NCBI GenBank assembly: GCA_003647275.1
Contig: QMMN01000018.1
Coordinates: 1-42,434 of the forward strand
Reading direction: 5' to 3'
Source of the DNA: Deltaproteobacteria bacterium
GTDB taxonomy: Bacteria > Desulfobacterota > Desulfobacteria > Desulfobacterales > C00003060
DNA length: 42,434 bases
Under the pieces are notes generated by a model. It saw only the letters and a list, made by a program, of their open reading frames with translations, ran no database searches and was not told the DNA's origin. The position numbers were made by a program, and so were the translations under genes. Positions 9,714 to 17,867 of the stretch are shown here, one piece after another; positions within the stretch are counted from its first letter, which is position 1; each line of letters opens with the position of its first letter.

Positions 9714-10121
9714 TTATCCCGTCTCTTTTACATAGCGCATTCTCAGATCATACAGGATGTTTTTGAAAAGCTGTTCCTCATCAGAGGTCAGGTTTCCCCT
9801 TGTCTTTTCTTCCAGCATTCCGAGGATATCAATGGTATGTTTGGCCATGGCAAGATTTTTCTTCTTTGTGCCGGTTGAAGGGTCTGGTATCTCACCAAAA
9901 TGAAGAAGGGCTGATGAACTGAGAGAAAAGATAAAAGTGGAAAAATTCACCTCTGGAAGCTGGGTCTCTTCACCTGCTGATTTGGCCTCACCCCTTGGTG
10001 CCTCCTGGCTTGCCCCTTTTTCCTCTTGGACTTCCTGGGGTTCCTCAGTCCTGGGTTCTCCTGTTTCCGGGGAAAATGTTCGTTTATCCTTTATGACGAA
10101 TCCCTTTTCCTCCTCGGCCAT
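9714..10121 (-). CDS. DUF1844 domain protein
   Basis: The 135-residue protein has two parts. Residues 1-55 are charged, low-complexity and rich in Glu, Pro and Lys. The DUF1844 domain (about 56-135) has LPEVNFSTFIFSLSSSALLH, GEIPDP, then NLAMAKHTIDILGMLEEKT and a C-terminal YDLRMRYV. The biochemical role of the family is not established. The start ATG 10121 has a strong GGGAGGAGG ribosome-binding site, and a near-consensus promoter lies about 65 bases upstream. It precedes htrA. Confidence 0.9.
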   Translation of the reverse strand: MAEEEKGFVIKDKRTFSPETGEPRTEEPQEVQEEKGASQEAPRGEAKSAGEETQLPEVNFSTFIFSLSSSALLHFGEIPDPSTGTKKKNLAMAKHTIDILGMLEEKTRGNLTSDEEQLFKNILYDLRMRYVKETG

Positions 10122-10186
10122 GGGTGCCTCCTCCCTTATATGAGCTTTGCCGTTTTGTACTGGAACAACTTTACCGAAATTATATA

Positions 10187-10215
10187 TTTATAAATATTTT
10201 ACATACCCTTGTCAA
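10187..10215 (-). promoter_or_regulatory. Sigma-70-type promoter for DUF1844-htrA
   Basis: On the minus strand TTGACA (10210-10215) and TATAAA (10187-10192) are separated by exactly 17 bases, one mismatch from the sigma-70 consensus. It lies 66 bases upstream of the DUF1844 start and points toward it. The rest of the 333-base gap between serA and DUF1844 (10216-10454) shows nothing I can name. Confidence 0.85.
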
Positions 10216-10454
10216 GGTGCTGGACTGTGAGCAGTGGTGTTCTCTGCGAGTTTTTGCCTGCGGCGTCCGCTGTCGAGACGAAAAGCAGGGGGCCAGAGGC
10301 CAAGGGCAAGTTTCTGTTTCTTGTTGCCGATCGCCCAATGCCCATAGCCTAGGCCTTGCTCATCGAGATTCCTCATGTATGCGTTGAAAACTTATTTAGT
10401 GCCAGCCTTTTTTACAAATTAATGGATGGACACGAACGAACTTGGCATCGTTTT

Positions 10455-12035
10455 TTACAGCTCCAGAGGGGTCACTGATTTGACTAAAGGGAGTGCTCTC
10501 AGTTCTTTCAGAGCCTGGTTAGGTGTCGGGGTATCAGTAACCAGGAAGATCACGTTGCGACCTCCATCCTTTTCCTGACCAACATGCATTCGGGCGATAT
10601 TCACATTGTGTCGTCCCAGCACGGTCCCGATGCTTCCAATGGCACCTGGCTTGTCCATATTGTTGATGAGAAGGAGATGCCCTTCGGGGATAACCTCCAA
10701 CCTGAAGGTGTTCACCCGCACAATCCTGAGTTCATGCTTGCCAAATATGGTTCCTGAAACTGTGGAGGAACCCTTAGAGGCTTTAACACGCATCGTAATA
10801 AGATTGGTAAAATCTTCCGCTTCCATACGACGCGACTCGGTTACCTGAATCCCCCTTTCCTTGGCAATGATAGGGGCATTGACAAAATTGACTTCGTCTC
10901 TGAGGGCAGGCGTGAGTAGCCCCTTCAGTGCGGCAATGGTCACAGGGGCCATGTCAAGGCCTGAAAAATCCCCCAAATATTCCATTGTGACTGCCTTCAC
11001 AGCCCCTTTGGCCAACTGGGCCTGAAGGCAACCCAAACGGTCAGCCAAGGTGATGTATGGCTGGAGCTTAACCAATAACTCGCCGGTTACCGATGGCACA
11101 TTGACCGCATTGACGATTGTACCGGTTTGAAGGTAGTCGATGATCTGTGTTGCCACGGAGACCGCCACATTGGTCTGGGCCTCGGCCGTGGAAGCCCCCA
11201 GGTGGGGAGTCGCAATCACATTATCAAATTCAAAGAGCGGTGAAGGACCTGGAGGCTCGGTTTCAAATACATCCAAGGCTGCACCAGCCACTTTTCCCGA
11301 CTTGAGGGCCTCGACGAGGTCTTTTTCATTCACAATGCCACCGCGGGCACAGTTGATGATCATCACGCCTGGCTTCATCTGGTCAAAGGCCTTTTTGTTA
11401 ATAAGGCCTGTGGTATCTTTTGTCTTAGGAACATGAACTGTAATATAATCAGAGCGTTTGTAGAGTTCCTTTAAGGAAACCAGCTCAAAGCCCCCCTGCT
11501 CCACCAGTTCCTTGGTCGCATACGGGTCATGTACAATGACCTCCATCTTGAGTCCGCGAGCCCGGTCCGCCACAATACTGCCGATACGCCCGTAGCCAAT
11601 AACCCCCAGGGTTTTGTTAAAGAGCTCCCTACCCTGGAGATTTTTCTTCTCCCACCGACCAGCCTTCAAAGATGCAGTACCCTGAGGAATATTCCGGGAA
11701 AGGGCGAGCATCATGGAGATGGTATGTTCGGCTGTGGTCACGATATTTCCACCAGGGGTGTTCATGACGACCACCCCTCGTTTACTGGCTGCTGCGATGT
11801 CCACGTTGTCGAGTCCAATTCCGGCCCTTCCTATCACCTTGAGCCGGGTGGCCGCTTTGAGGAGGTCCTCGGTCACCTTCGTGGCACTCCTAATAACCAA
11901 TGCGTCATAGTCTTTTATGATGGCCTTCAGTTTGTTTGGCGGAAGACCGACTTTTACATCGACGTCAATGCCATCGGCTTTTCTGAACATCTTAATGCCG
12001 ACATCTGCCAGTTTGTCACTTACCAGAACCTTCAA
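10455..12035 (-). CDS. serA: D-3-phosphoglycerate dehydrogenase, long form with ACT domain
   Basis: The 526-residue protein oxidises 3-phosphoglycerate to 3-phosphohydroxypyruvate, the first step of serine synthesis. It shows the substrate-binding N domain, the NAD-binding fold (LGVIGYGRIGSIVADRA at about 144-160), catalytic-site stretches (INCARGGIVNEKDL and TPHLGASTAEAQ), the intervening ASB domain (about 315-450) and a C-terminal ACT domain (about 453-526, DKPGAIGSIGTVLGRHNVNIARM). The ACT domain usually mediates serine feedback. The start is a TTG at 12035 with an AAGGAGAGG site upstream. It is divergent from serC, which performs the next step. Confidence 0.95.
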   Translation of the reverse strand: MKVLVSDKLADVGIKMFRKADGIDVDVKVGLPPNKLKAIIKDYDALVIRSATKVTEDLLKAATRLKVIGRAGIGLDNVDIAAASKRGVVVMNTPGGNIVTTAEHTISMMLALSRNIPQGTASLKAGRWEKKNLQGRELFNKTLGVIGYGRIGSIVADRARGLKMEVIVHDPYATKELVEQGGFELVSLKELYKRSDYITVHVPKTKDTTGLINKKAFDQMKPGVMIINCARGGIVNEKDLVEALKSGKVAGAALDVFETEPPGPSPLFEFDNVIATPHLGASTAEAQTNVAVSVATQIIDYLQTGTIVNAVNVPSVTGELLVKLQPYITLADRLGCLQAQLAKGAVKAVTMEYLGDFSGLDMAPVTIAALKGLLTPALRDEVNFVNAPIIAKERGIQVTESRRMEAEDFTNLITMRVKASKGSSTVSGTIFGKHELRIVRVNTFRLEVIPEGHLLLINNMDKPGAIGSIGTVLGRHNVNIARMHVGQEKDGGRNVIFLVTDTPTPNQALKELRALPLVKSVTPLEL

Positions 12036-12070
12036 TTTTGCCTCTCCTTAATGTGATTTTTGAGTGTTTT

Positions 12071-12218
12071 GAACCGCAAAACCGAGTGCATTCCCTGCAG
12101 CCTGCCCCGTAGAATCGTTACTTTGGAATCAATATGATGATACAACCTGATTAAGGAACTTGAGATTAGTCGCTTATAACCAGAGCACATGATTCAACGG
12201 GACTTGCTGCAGGGAGCT
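12071..12218. repeat. Imperfect inverted-repeat element between serA and serC
   Basis: CCCTGCAGC at 12093-12101 is matched by GCTGCAGGG at 12206-12214, and similarity extends outward and inward (a TAGAAT / ATTCAA pair). The left flank GAACCGCAAAACCGAGTGCATTC resembles the flank of a second element at 16777-16835 (GAACTGCAAAAGCGAGCGCATTC). This suggests one family of short palindromic elements. No coding potential is seen between the arms. Confidence 0.55.
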
Positions 12219-12289
12219 TTAATAAGCATTCTTACTTTCAAAACGGACGGCTTGTCAAGAAACTCTTCGCCAAGTCACTGGTTTTCTAC

Positions 12290-12317
12290 TTGACACACGG
12301 GACCTTTTCCCTATAGC
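12290..12317 (+). promoter_or_regulatory. Probable serC promoter
   Basis: TTGACA at 12290-12295 is followed after 16 bases by TATAGC at 12312-12317. The -10 is imperfect, but position and strand fit a short 5' leader ending at the GGGAGG site of serC. Confidence 0.55.
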
Positions 12318-12343
12318 TTCGCCGCAAAACCCGGGAGGTGAAA

Positions 12344-13429
12344 ATGAAAGGGAGAATCTTTAACTTTAATGCGGGGCCTGCAGTCCTCCCCTTACCAGTT
12401 TTAGAGGAAATTCAGGCAGAATTGCTGAACTTTAAGGGCTCGGGTATGTCCATCGCGGAAATAAGCCATCGATCTAAATGGTTTGATGAAGTCATTGACG
12501 ACGCTACTGCCCGGGTTAAAAGACTCCTCAAGTTGAATGAAAGTTATCATGTGCTCTTCCTGCAGGGTGGGGCAAGCTTGCAGTTTTGCATGATACCCAT
12601 GAACCTGCTGCCTGATGGTCAGTCAGCCGATTATGTAAACACCGGCACCTGGGCCACCAAGGCTATAAAAGAGGCCAGGAGTCAGGGAAAAGCGGTCAAG
12701 GTGGTTGCCTCGTCTGAGGATAAGAATTTTTCCTATATTCCTAAGGCTATCCCCTTCAGCCCGAATGCTGCCTATGTCCACCTCACCTCCAACAATACGA
12801 TCAAGGGTACGCAGTGGGCATCTTTTCCTGACACAGGCGGGGTTCCCCTTATCAGCGACATGTCTTCTGATATCATGAGCCGACCTATTGACGTTTCTCC
12901 TTTTGGCTTGATCTATGCGGGGGCGCAAAAAAACCTGGGTCCGGCGGGCGCCACCTTGGTCATTATTCGCGAGGACATGTTAGAGCGTGTGCCTCAACAC
13001 CTTCCCACAATGCTCAAGTATACCACCTTCGTCGATCACAAATCGATGTTCAACACCCCCCCCTGTTTTGCCATTTACACGATTCAACTGGTGCTGAAAT
13101 GGCTGGAGGAGACCATCGGCGGACTTGAAAAAATTGAAGAAATCAACCGGGTAAAAGCAGCTCTTCTTTATCGGGCCATTGATGAGTCCGGGTTTTACAG
13201 GGGCACCGCGGAAAAGGAGAGTCGGTCTTTGATGAATGTGACCTTTCGTCTGCCCAACGAGGACCTGGAAAAACAATTTGTTCGGGAGGCCCTTGAGAAT
13301 GGCCTAGGTGGACTCAAGGGGCACCGTTCGGTGGGCGGGTGCCGGGCCTCCATCTATAATGCCACGACGCTGGAGGCGGTTCAGGCCTTGGTCGATTTTA
13401 TGGCCGAATTTGCCCGCAAGAATGGCTGA
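12344..13429 (+). CDS. serC: Phosphoserine aminotransferase
   Basis: This 361-residue PLP enzyme converts 3-phosphohydroxypyruvate and glutamate to O-phosphoserine, the second step of serine synthesis. The N terminus NFNAGPAVLP, the phosphate-site stretch LQGGASLQF and the PLP-lysine motif AGAQKNLGPAG (Lys196) are all present. The C-terminal GHRSVGGCRASIYNA is also characteristic. ATG 12344 is the best start: GGGAGG ends 5 bases upstream. A GTG at 12338 overlaps that site and is less likely. It is divergent from serA, so the two could share regulation from the 308-base gap. Confidence 0.96.
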   Translation: MKGRIFNFNAGPAVLPLPVLEEIQAELLNFKGSGMSIAEISHRSKWFDEVIDDATARVKRLLKLNESYHVLFLQGGASLQFCMIPMNLLPDGQSADYVNTGTWATKAIKEARSQGKAVKVVASSEDKNFSYIPKAIPFSPNAAYVHLTSNNTIKGTQWASFPDTGGVPLISDMSSDIMSRPIDVSPFGLIYAGAQKNLGPAGATLVIIREDMLERVPQHLPTMLKYTTFVDHKSMFNTPPCFAIYTIQLVLKWLEETIGGLEKIEEINRVKAALLYRAIDESGFYRGTAEKESRSLMNVTFRLPNEDLEKQFVREALENGLGGLKGHRSVGGCRASIYNATTLEAVQALVDFMAEFARKNG

Positions 13430-13476
13430 TGCCCCTTTTTTCAGGGACTACCCTCACGGGATCTTGGAATGGACAC

Positions 13477-13887
13477 TTAATATTCGTGGTCTTCGGGCCG
13501 AATCCTGCTTGTAATGCGCCAGCCCCCTCGGTTTCTTACAAAAAAAACGGTTTCCATATAGTGGCCTTCTGAAAACTGCACGGCCACACAGTCATCAAGG
13601 AGAAAGATTTTGTCCAGGCGCCATTCGGCTTGTGCATGTGCTCTTGTCTCGACCAGTTTGGCCGGTGGGGTTAGGGCCAGGAACGTCAGGAGGGTCTGTA
13701 GGGGTTTAGAGATTTTTTTTTGTGGGGGGACCGGTGGCATCGCTATGTGACCTATTAACCGATCTACGGCCTTCTCATCAATTTCGACCGCATCTGTGCT
13801 GATTTGAAGACCCGGCTTCCTGGGCGTTGTTGCAGCGCATCCGACGATCAGCCAGACGACAACAGATAGCAGAATGTTTTTTTTCAT
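13477..13887 (-). CDS. Small predicted lipoprotein, unknown function
   Basis: The 136-residue protein has an N-terminal Lys-Lys, a short hydrophobic stretch and a lipobox (LIVGC, Cys17), so it should be lipid-anchored in the envelope. A Pro-rich segment lies near the middle. The C-terminal half has alternating strands (AQAEWRLDKIFLLDDCVAVQF, VFFVRNRGGWRITSRI) reminiscent of small NTF2-like or lumazine-binding folds, but I do not recognise a family. It is convergent with serC and follows the TPR lipoprotein gene by 12 bases, so both probably come from one transcript. Confidence 0.7.
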   Translation of the reverse strand: MKKNILLSVVVWLIVGCAATTPRKPGLQISTDAVEIDEKAVDRLIGHIAMPPVPPQKKISKPLQTLLTFLALTPPAKLVETRAHAQAEWRLDKIFLLDDCVAVQFSEGHYMETVFFVRNRGGWRITSRIRPEDHEY

Positions 13888-13899
13888 GAGTTTACACTA

Positions 13900-14580
13900 T
13901 CATTCCTGTTCAATTTTTTCCAGAAACATGCGTGCTGCCGTGTGAGTCGGGTCGATTTCCAGGATTTTATGAAGGTGCTTTCGGGCTCTCTGTAGGTCAC
14001 CCATATCCGTGTAGAGCATACTCAGGTACAATCGGGCGCCGACGTGCCCAGGATCGATCTCGATGGCCTTCAGGAACGCTTCCTCTGCCAGTTTGTCGAT
14101 ACTGCTTCTTTGATAGGCCATGGCCAGCCCAAAATGGTTATCAGCATTGTCGGGATTGAGGGCAATGGCCTTTTTGAAGGCATCACAAGCCTTTTCTATC
14201 TGATTCAACTCCCCATATGCCATGCCGAGGTTGAAAAAGACATGGTCTCCCTTAAACCCGAGGGCAATGGCCTTTTCATAATGCAACACTTCCTTCAGGT
14301 GGTCCCCTGTCTGGCCGTAAGCATACCCAAGGTGGTACCAAGCAAGCCCGTTTGTAGGTTCTTTTGCCAGAAATCGTTCGTGCAGTAAGATACCCGTCTC
14401 ATGATCTTGCCGTTGCATGGCCTCATCCGCCTCTTTATCACAAACCCATCCCTTTCTAAGATCCGACTTGGTTCTTAAAATACCATTCGAACACCCAACC
14501 CCCGAACACAATGCAACCAGGCAGAAAACAAGGCCGGACCAGTAAATAAACCTGAAGATTTTCTGCCGTTGTCCAGACAT
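13900..14580 (-). CDS. TPR-repeat lipoprotein
   Basis: The 226-residue protein has a signal peptide with lipobox GVGC (Cys30). About four to five tetratricopeptide repeats follow from residue 55 on (for example NGLAWYHLGYAYGQTGDHLK, VFFNLGMAYGELNQIEKACD, ADNHFGLAMAYQR, VGARLYLSMLYTDMGDLQRA). TPR lipoproteins usually act as scaffolds in envelope assembly; no partner can be named. The start ATG 14580 is adjacent to the stop of the upstream frameshifted DUF4405 gene. Confidence 0.85.
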   Translation of the reverse strand: MSGQRQKIFRFIYWSGLVFCLVALCSGVGCSNGILRTKSDLRKGWVCDKEADEAMQRQDHETGILLHERFLAKEPTNGLAWYHLGYAYGQTGDHLKEVLHYEKAIALGFKGDHVFFNLGMAYGELNQIEKACDAFKKAIALNPDNADNHFGLAMAYQRSSIDKLAEEAFLKAIEIDPGHVGARLYLSMLYTDMGDLQRARKHLHKILEIDPTHTAARMFLEKIEQE

Positions 14581-14581
14581 A

Positions 14582-14850
14582 TCACTTTATAAAACCGTAT
14601 TTTTTCAAATGGGTCTTTATGTAGCTCCAATGTAGCATAATATGTATCACAATAATAATCATAAACAGCAGGCTTGTCCATTCATAGACTTCGACCAAAG
14701 AATGTCTCAAGGAAATCAGGAAACCGCTTCTGGTGCCGTACCCTTTAGGCAGGATGAGCCAATGGATCACACCGGTGAAGCTCAACAAACTGAAAAGGAC
14801 AAAGGAACGGCATTGATGACCCAAAGCTTAAACGTCCTGTCGTGCTTCAT
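14582..14850 (-). pseudogene. DUF4405-type membrane protein gene with a frameshift
   Basis: An ATG at 14850 with a good GGAGGG site starts MKHDRTFKLWVINAVPL, a typical DUF4405 N terminus. That frame stops after 22 codons. The family pattern continues in the neighbouring frame (FVLFSLLSFTGVIHWLILP, then EVYEWTSLLFMIIIVIHIMLHW). Two membrane helices and several His residues that could hold haem are seen. One base appears to be missing at about 14790-14805, near a T-rich stretch. It may be a true pseudogene, a sequencing error or, less likely, a programmed shift. DUF4405 proteins resemble cytochrome b561-like membrane subunits. The gene sits between the GDT1-like and TPR genes with almost no spacing. 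Confidence 0.7.
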
Positions 14851-14851
14851 T

Positions 14852-15130
14852 CTATTTCCCTCCAGGGAAAAATATCATCCACGCCCCCAGCAAAACGAAG
14901 AGCACTCCAGCCCCTATCTTAATATAATGGGCCGGGATGAGCCTGCCCAACCCAGCTCCAAGTACGACGGCCAGCAATGAGGTGAGGACCAAGGCACCCG
15001 CTGAACCGAAGAAAACAGAAAGCCGTGACTTGCTTTCAGCAGCAAAACAAAGGGTAGCGAGTTGCGTCTTGTCTCCCAGTTCGGCCAGAAAGATCATCCC
15101 AAAGGTGGTGAAGAATACCTTGAGATCCAT
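14852..15130 (-). CDS. GDT1/TMEM165 (UPF0016) family membrane transporter, single-domain form
   Basis: The 92-residue protein has three hydrophobic helices and the family motif E-x-G-D-K-T (AELGDKTQLAT at residues 17-27). Full-length GDT1 proteins have two such halves; bacterial half-size forms presumably dimerise. The family transports Mn2+ or Ca2+, and bacterial members usually export manganese. No yybP-ykoY-type leader could be seen upstream. The gene ends 2 bases before the DUF4405 start. Confidence 0.88.
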   Translation of the reverse strand: MDLKVFFTTFGMIFLAELGDKTQLATLCFAAESKSRLSVFFGSAGALVLTSLLAVVLGAGLGRLIPAHYIKIGAGVLFVLLGAWMIFFPGGK

Positions 15131-15365
15131 CTGTTAACCTCCCATTTGACTACAAGTTGGTTTCGATGATGCTAAATAGGACTCTGCCCACGGTGAAACT
15201 GACATTACACAGTATCACCTTGTCCGCTCGTATGTAAAGGCCTGGGTCCATGTATGCGGGTACAAGATTCTTTGTGTTGTAAAATCTCGTGAGAAGGTCT
15301 ATCTGCCCTCAATGCCCCTGCTTGGGACAGGAGACTCTGTTTCAGGTGGAAAGGGACGAACAAAC

Positions 15366-16025
15366 ATGATATCAGAAATCTTTATGATGGCCACCATAGA
15401 GGACATCAAGGCCTTTGCCGTCAAACATTTTTCCAGCGCCCGTGGGAGCCACGACTGGGAGCATACCCAGCGGGTGTACAACCTGTGCATGCATATCGGC
15501 CGAGTTGAAGGGGCCGACTTGGAGGTATTGGAGATTGCCGCTTACCTTCATGATGTGGGCAGATCTTATGAAGATGAGTCAAAGGGTACGGTTTGCCATG
15601 CAGAAAGAGGGGCAGAAATAGCCTGTGGCCTCCTGGAGAAATACCCCATTTCCGATAAGCAAAAGGCCAATATCATCCACTGCATTCGATCTCACAGGTT
15701 TCGTGGAAACCGCCAACCAGAGACCCTGGAGGCCAAGGTGCTTTTTGATGCCGACAAACTGGATGCCATTGGTGCCGTGGGCATCGGCAGGGCTTTTCTG
15801 TTTGCAGGCGAGGTGGGGGCCAAGCTTCACAATCCTTATATCAATGTCGAGGAGACAGAGGCCTACACCGAGGAGGATACAGGATATCGAGAATTCAAGT
15901 TAAAGCTTTCCAAGATCAAGGACCGTATGCTCACAGGAGAGGGGAAGCATATGGCCCAGGAGCGTCATGCATTCATGGAGATGTTTTTTCAAAGGTTTAA
16001 TGAAGAATACGAGGGGCACAAATAG
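15366..16025 (+). CDS. HD-domain phosphohydrolase (YedJ-like)
   Basis: The 219-residue protein has the HD metal-site pattern HDWEHTQRV (first His), YLHDVGR (His-Asp) and downstream His/Asp residues (IRSHRF, LFDADKLDAIG). This matches the small stand-alone HD hydrolase family of unknown substrate (YedJ/YpgQ-like). I chose ATG 15366, which has an AAAGGGA element upstream; an in-frame ATG 18 codons earlier has none. The substrate may be a nucleotide, but this is only family-based. Confidence 0.82.
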   Translation: MISEIFMMATIEDIKAFAVKHFSSARGSHDWEHTQRVYNLCMHIGRVEGADLEVLEIAAYLHDVGRSYEDESKGTVCHAERGAEIACGLLEKYPISDKQKANIIHCIRSHRFRGNRQPETLEAKVLFDADKLDAIGAVGIGRAFLFAGEVGAKLHNPYINVEETEAYTEEDTGYREFKLKLSKIKDRMLTGEGKHMAQERHAFMEMFFQRFNEEYEGHK

Positions 16026-16214
16026 CAGAGGACAAAGTTAATTTAGTTTATACCAAAACAATCCCATTTAGAGTCAAGAGGAAGGTGTTTGCCAGAGCAG
16101 CATATTATCCATTGGAATCCTTGGTAAAAACGCGGTTTACTGGTCGCCTTCCCTTAAAATTTGGCACTGAATGTTTTTAACCATAAATAAGAGGATGGCA
16201 TGAGCTGAATACTG

Positions 16215-16256
16215 AAACCCCATTTCTCGTAAAGAGCGCGGGGTTTTGCAATTTTT
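16215..16256 (+). terminator. Possible terminator downstream of the HD hydrolase
   Basis: AAACCCC (16215-16221) pairs with GGGGTTT (16240-16246), with an inner CTC/GAG pair. A T-rich stretch with T6 follows about 6 bases later. It lies about 190 bases past the HD gene, so it is a weak candidate. The rest of 16026-16380 shows no gene. Confidence 0.4.
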
Positions 16257-16384
16257 TGGAAACTGCCCATTACCCATCCACGCATGGAGTTTTAGATATA
16301 CTATTGATATCATTACATTTTAGAAGATATTGATCTTGGCAAAAAGCCTGCAATTTTCGAGCATAGGAACCAACAGCAATGTTC

Positions 16385-16480
16385 TGGATTTGACCGGCCT
16401 GCTCCCCGGACGCGAAGCACTGCCGTCAGGCAGAACCCCCGCCCGGAAGGGCGGGGAGACTTCACTCCCGCTTAGCCGTT
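16385..16480 (+). ncRNA. GC-rich hairpin element, candidate HEARO/omegaRNA-like RNA, copy 1
   Basis: This segment folds strongly. CTGCC/GGCAG forms a small hairpin at 16419-16432. CCCCGCCC/GGGCGGGG closes a GGAA tetraloop at 16437-16456. GAAG (16414-16417) and CTTC flank both as a closing stem, and CGGC/GCCG could close further out. A second, inverted copy at about 32470-32575 shares the exact blocks TTTGACCG-x-CCTGC and CCCGGACGCGAAGC. Paired hairpins with conserved linkers suggest a structured RNA of the type tied to IscB or TnpB (HEARO/omegaRNA, or an IS200/IS605 end), but no nuclease gene is near. The family name is from memory of general appearance, not from a search. It could instead be an unrelated palindromic repeat. 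Confidence 0.4.
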
Positions 16481-16776
16481 TCCATTTGCTATCCAGCCTG
16501 GTTCGATCCTTCCGACGCACTAGGGGTACGAGCCGCTAAACAATGCCTGAAGTTACCTTGTCATAGGTCAAAAGTTTGACACGTTGGCAAGCTCAGAGTC
16601 AAATTTGGTCATACCGCACATATAGATGCCTCAATAGATAGGCGTAAGTATCTGCAATATAATTGACAAATATTTCTATGCGCTATTCTGGCATGATTCC
16701 TGCTCACAGGGAGGGATGGTAGCGTATTCGCTATTGGAATTGTCAGTAAAGAATTTTTTGGCCTTTTCTCCTTTCT

Positions 16777-16835
16777 GAACTGCAAAAGCGAGCGCATTCC
16801 CTGTCCGCCTCAGACGGACTTCAGGGAGCTTCAAT
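16777..16835. repeat. Short palindromic element related to 12071-12218
   Basis: GAACTGCAAAAGCGAGCGCATTCCCTG is followed by a hairpin GTCCG-CCTCAGA-CGGAC and then TTCAGGGAGCTTCAAT. The flanks closely match the two outer parts of the element between serA and serC (GAACCGCAAAACCGAGTGCATTCCCTG and GCAGGGAGCTT). It directly abuts the histidine-kinase relic. Confidence 0.55.
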
Positions 16836-17166
16836 CTTGTTTCAGGGATAAAGGAGACTATGGCTGCAGAAGAAGGTCGAGCCGCCATTTCAGATAAGTT
16901 GGACCGTATCGCCGCTCAATGCTGCCCAGGCCATTGATGGCTATGTGGAGATTAATAAGTGACACGGGAATGGGAATTCCAAAAGAACATTTCTCTAAGA
17001 TATTCTACCCATTTTTTACGATTAAGGGTGTGGGCAAGGGCACAGGCCTGGGACTGAATGTCACCTGCAATATCATTAAAAGCATAAAAGAAGGATTGAT
17101 GTGAAGAGTACAGTGGGCATAAGGACTACATTTATCATCAGAATTCCTGTTGAGAGGGATAGATGA
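16836..17166 (+). pseudogene. Relic of a third sensor histidine kinase
   Basis: The fragments follow the order of the intact kinases at 17979 and 24170, with parts cut out. First comes [16 protein letters not shown] (dimerisation-domain loop). It jumps to AAQAI (N box region) with about 85 residues missing, then DGYVEI. Next is [20 protein letters not shown] and [11 protein letters not shown] (G1 to G2 boxes), and, in another frame, IDVKSTVG and TTFIIRIPVE (C-terminal end). Several stops and shifts interrupt it. Its final TGA overlaps the ATG of the DUF6901-like gene, as expected if the two were once a coupled kinase-partner pair. Confidence 0.85.
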
Positions 17167-17849
17167 AAATTAGTTACCGCTTTATATTTGAAGGCGGTAT
17201 CCAGAAGGTGTTTACAGTTAAATTGCATGCTGAGAGCTTGAATGTGATTTCCCCTGATGATCAGGCAAAGCCGGAGTGGACAAAACTGGCAAATTGTCGG
17301 TGTCAACACTGTCAGCTTGAGGAAAATAAGGTCCAATATTGCCCCATAGCCGTCAATATCAGTAAAGTGGCCGATTCTTTCAAGGCTTATACCTCCTACA
17401 ATAAGGTTAAGGTTTTGGTGGTAACCGAGGAAAGGGTCTATGGTAAAAAGACAACTGTCCAGAAGGCGCTCGGTTCTCTCTTGGGCATTTACATGGCTGC
17501 CAGCGGTTGCCCTTCCATGGAAAAATTAAAACCCATGGTCCGCTTTCATCTTCCCTTTGCCACAGTTGAAGAGACCGTATTTCGTTCCGCCAGTGCTTAT
17601 TTGTTAGGCCAATACTTTCTGAGAAAACAGGGGAAGCAAGCGGATCTAGACCTGATTGAATTGGCAGATTTTTATAAGGGGATTCAAATGGTCAATCGTG
17701 GTATGACCGAACGTCTCCGGGGGGTGGTTCGCAAAGATGCACTCAACAATGCAGTTATTTGTCTCGACATGTTTGCCAAAGAGATCCCTTATGCCATTGA
17801 AGATGGGCTGGATGAACTGGAGGGATTGTTTGGTGTTTACTGGCAATAG
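17163..17849 (+). CDS. DUF6901-like protein, unknown function
   Basis: The 228-residue soluble protein has a beta-rich N terminus (KISYRFIFEGGIQKVFTVKL) and a cysteine cluster at about residues 46-61 (CRCQHCQL, then QYCP) that could bind a metal. A helical C-terminal part contains GIYMAASGCPSMEKLKPMVRFHLPFAT. I associate this pattern with the DUF6901 family, often found next to signalling genes, but its role is unknown to me. The start overlaps the stop of the upstream kinase relic (ATGA), and another kinase-tail remnant lies directly downstream. It looks like the survivor of a duplicated kinase-DUF6901 unit. Confidence 0.75.
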   Translation: MKISYRFIFEGGIQKVFTVKLHAESLNVISPDDQAKPEWTKLANCRCQHCQLEENKVQYCPIAVNISKVADSFKAYTSYNKVKVLVVTEERVYGKKTTVQKALGSLLGIYMAASGCPSMEKLKPMVRFHLPFATVEETVFRSASAYLLGQYFLRKQGKQADLDLIELADFYKGIQMVNRGMTERLRGVVRKDALNNAVICLDMFAKEIPYAIEDGLDELEGLFGVYWQ

Positions 17850-17867
17850 GCAAAGGAAGAGCCTTCA

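Noticed and set aside
10216-10454. Small gene or RNA between serA and DUF1844
   Set aside because: Only a weak plus-strand frame overlapping the DUF1844 promoter; no start signal, structure or resemblance.
15131-15311. Possible manganese riboswitch upstream of the GDT1-like gene
   Set aside because: I looked for yybP-ykoY-type conserved loops on the minus strand and saw none.
16320-16539. Short open frames on both strands across the hairpin element
   Set aside because: They follow the GC-rich palindromes, overlap on both strands and have no start signals; the sequence is better explained as structured repeat or RNA.
16510-16560. tRNA-like GGTTCGATCC stretch
   Set aside because: It resembles a T loop only; no acceptor stem, D arm or anticodon arm can be built around it.
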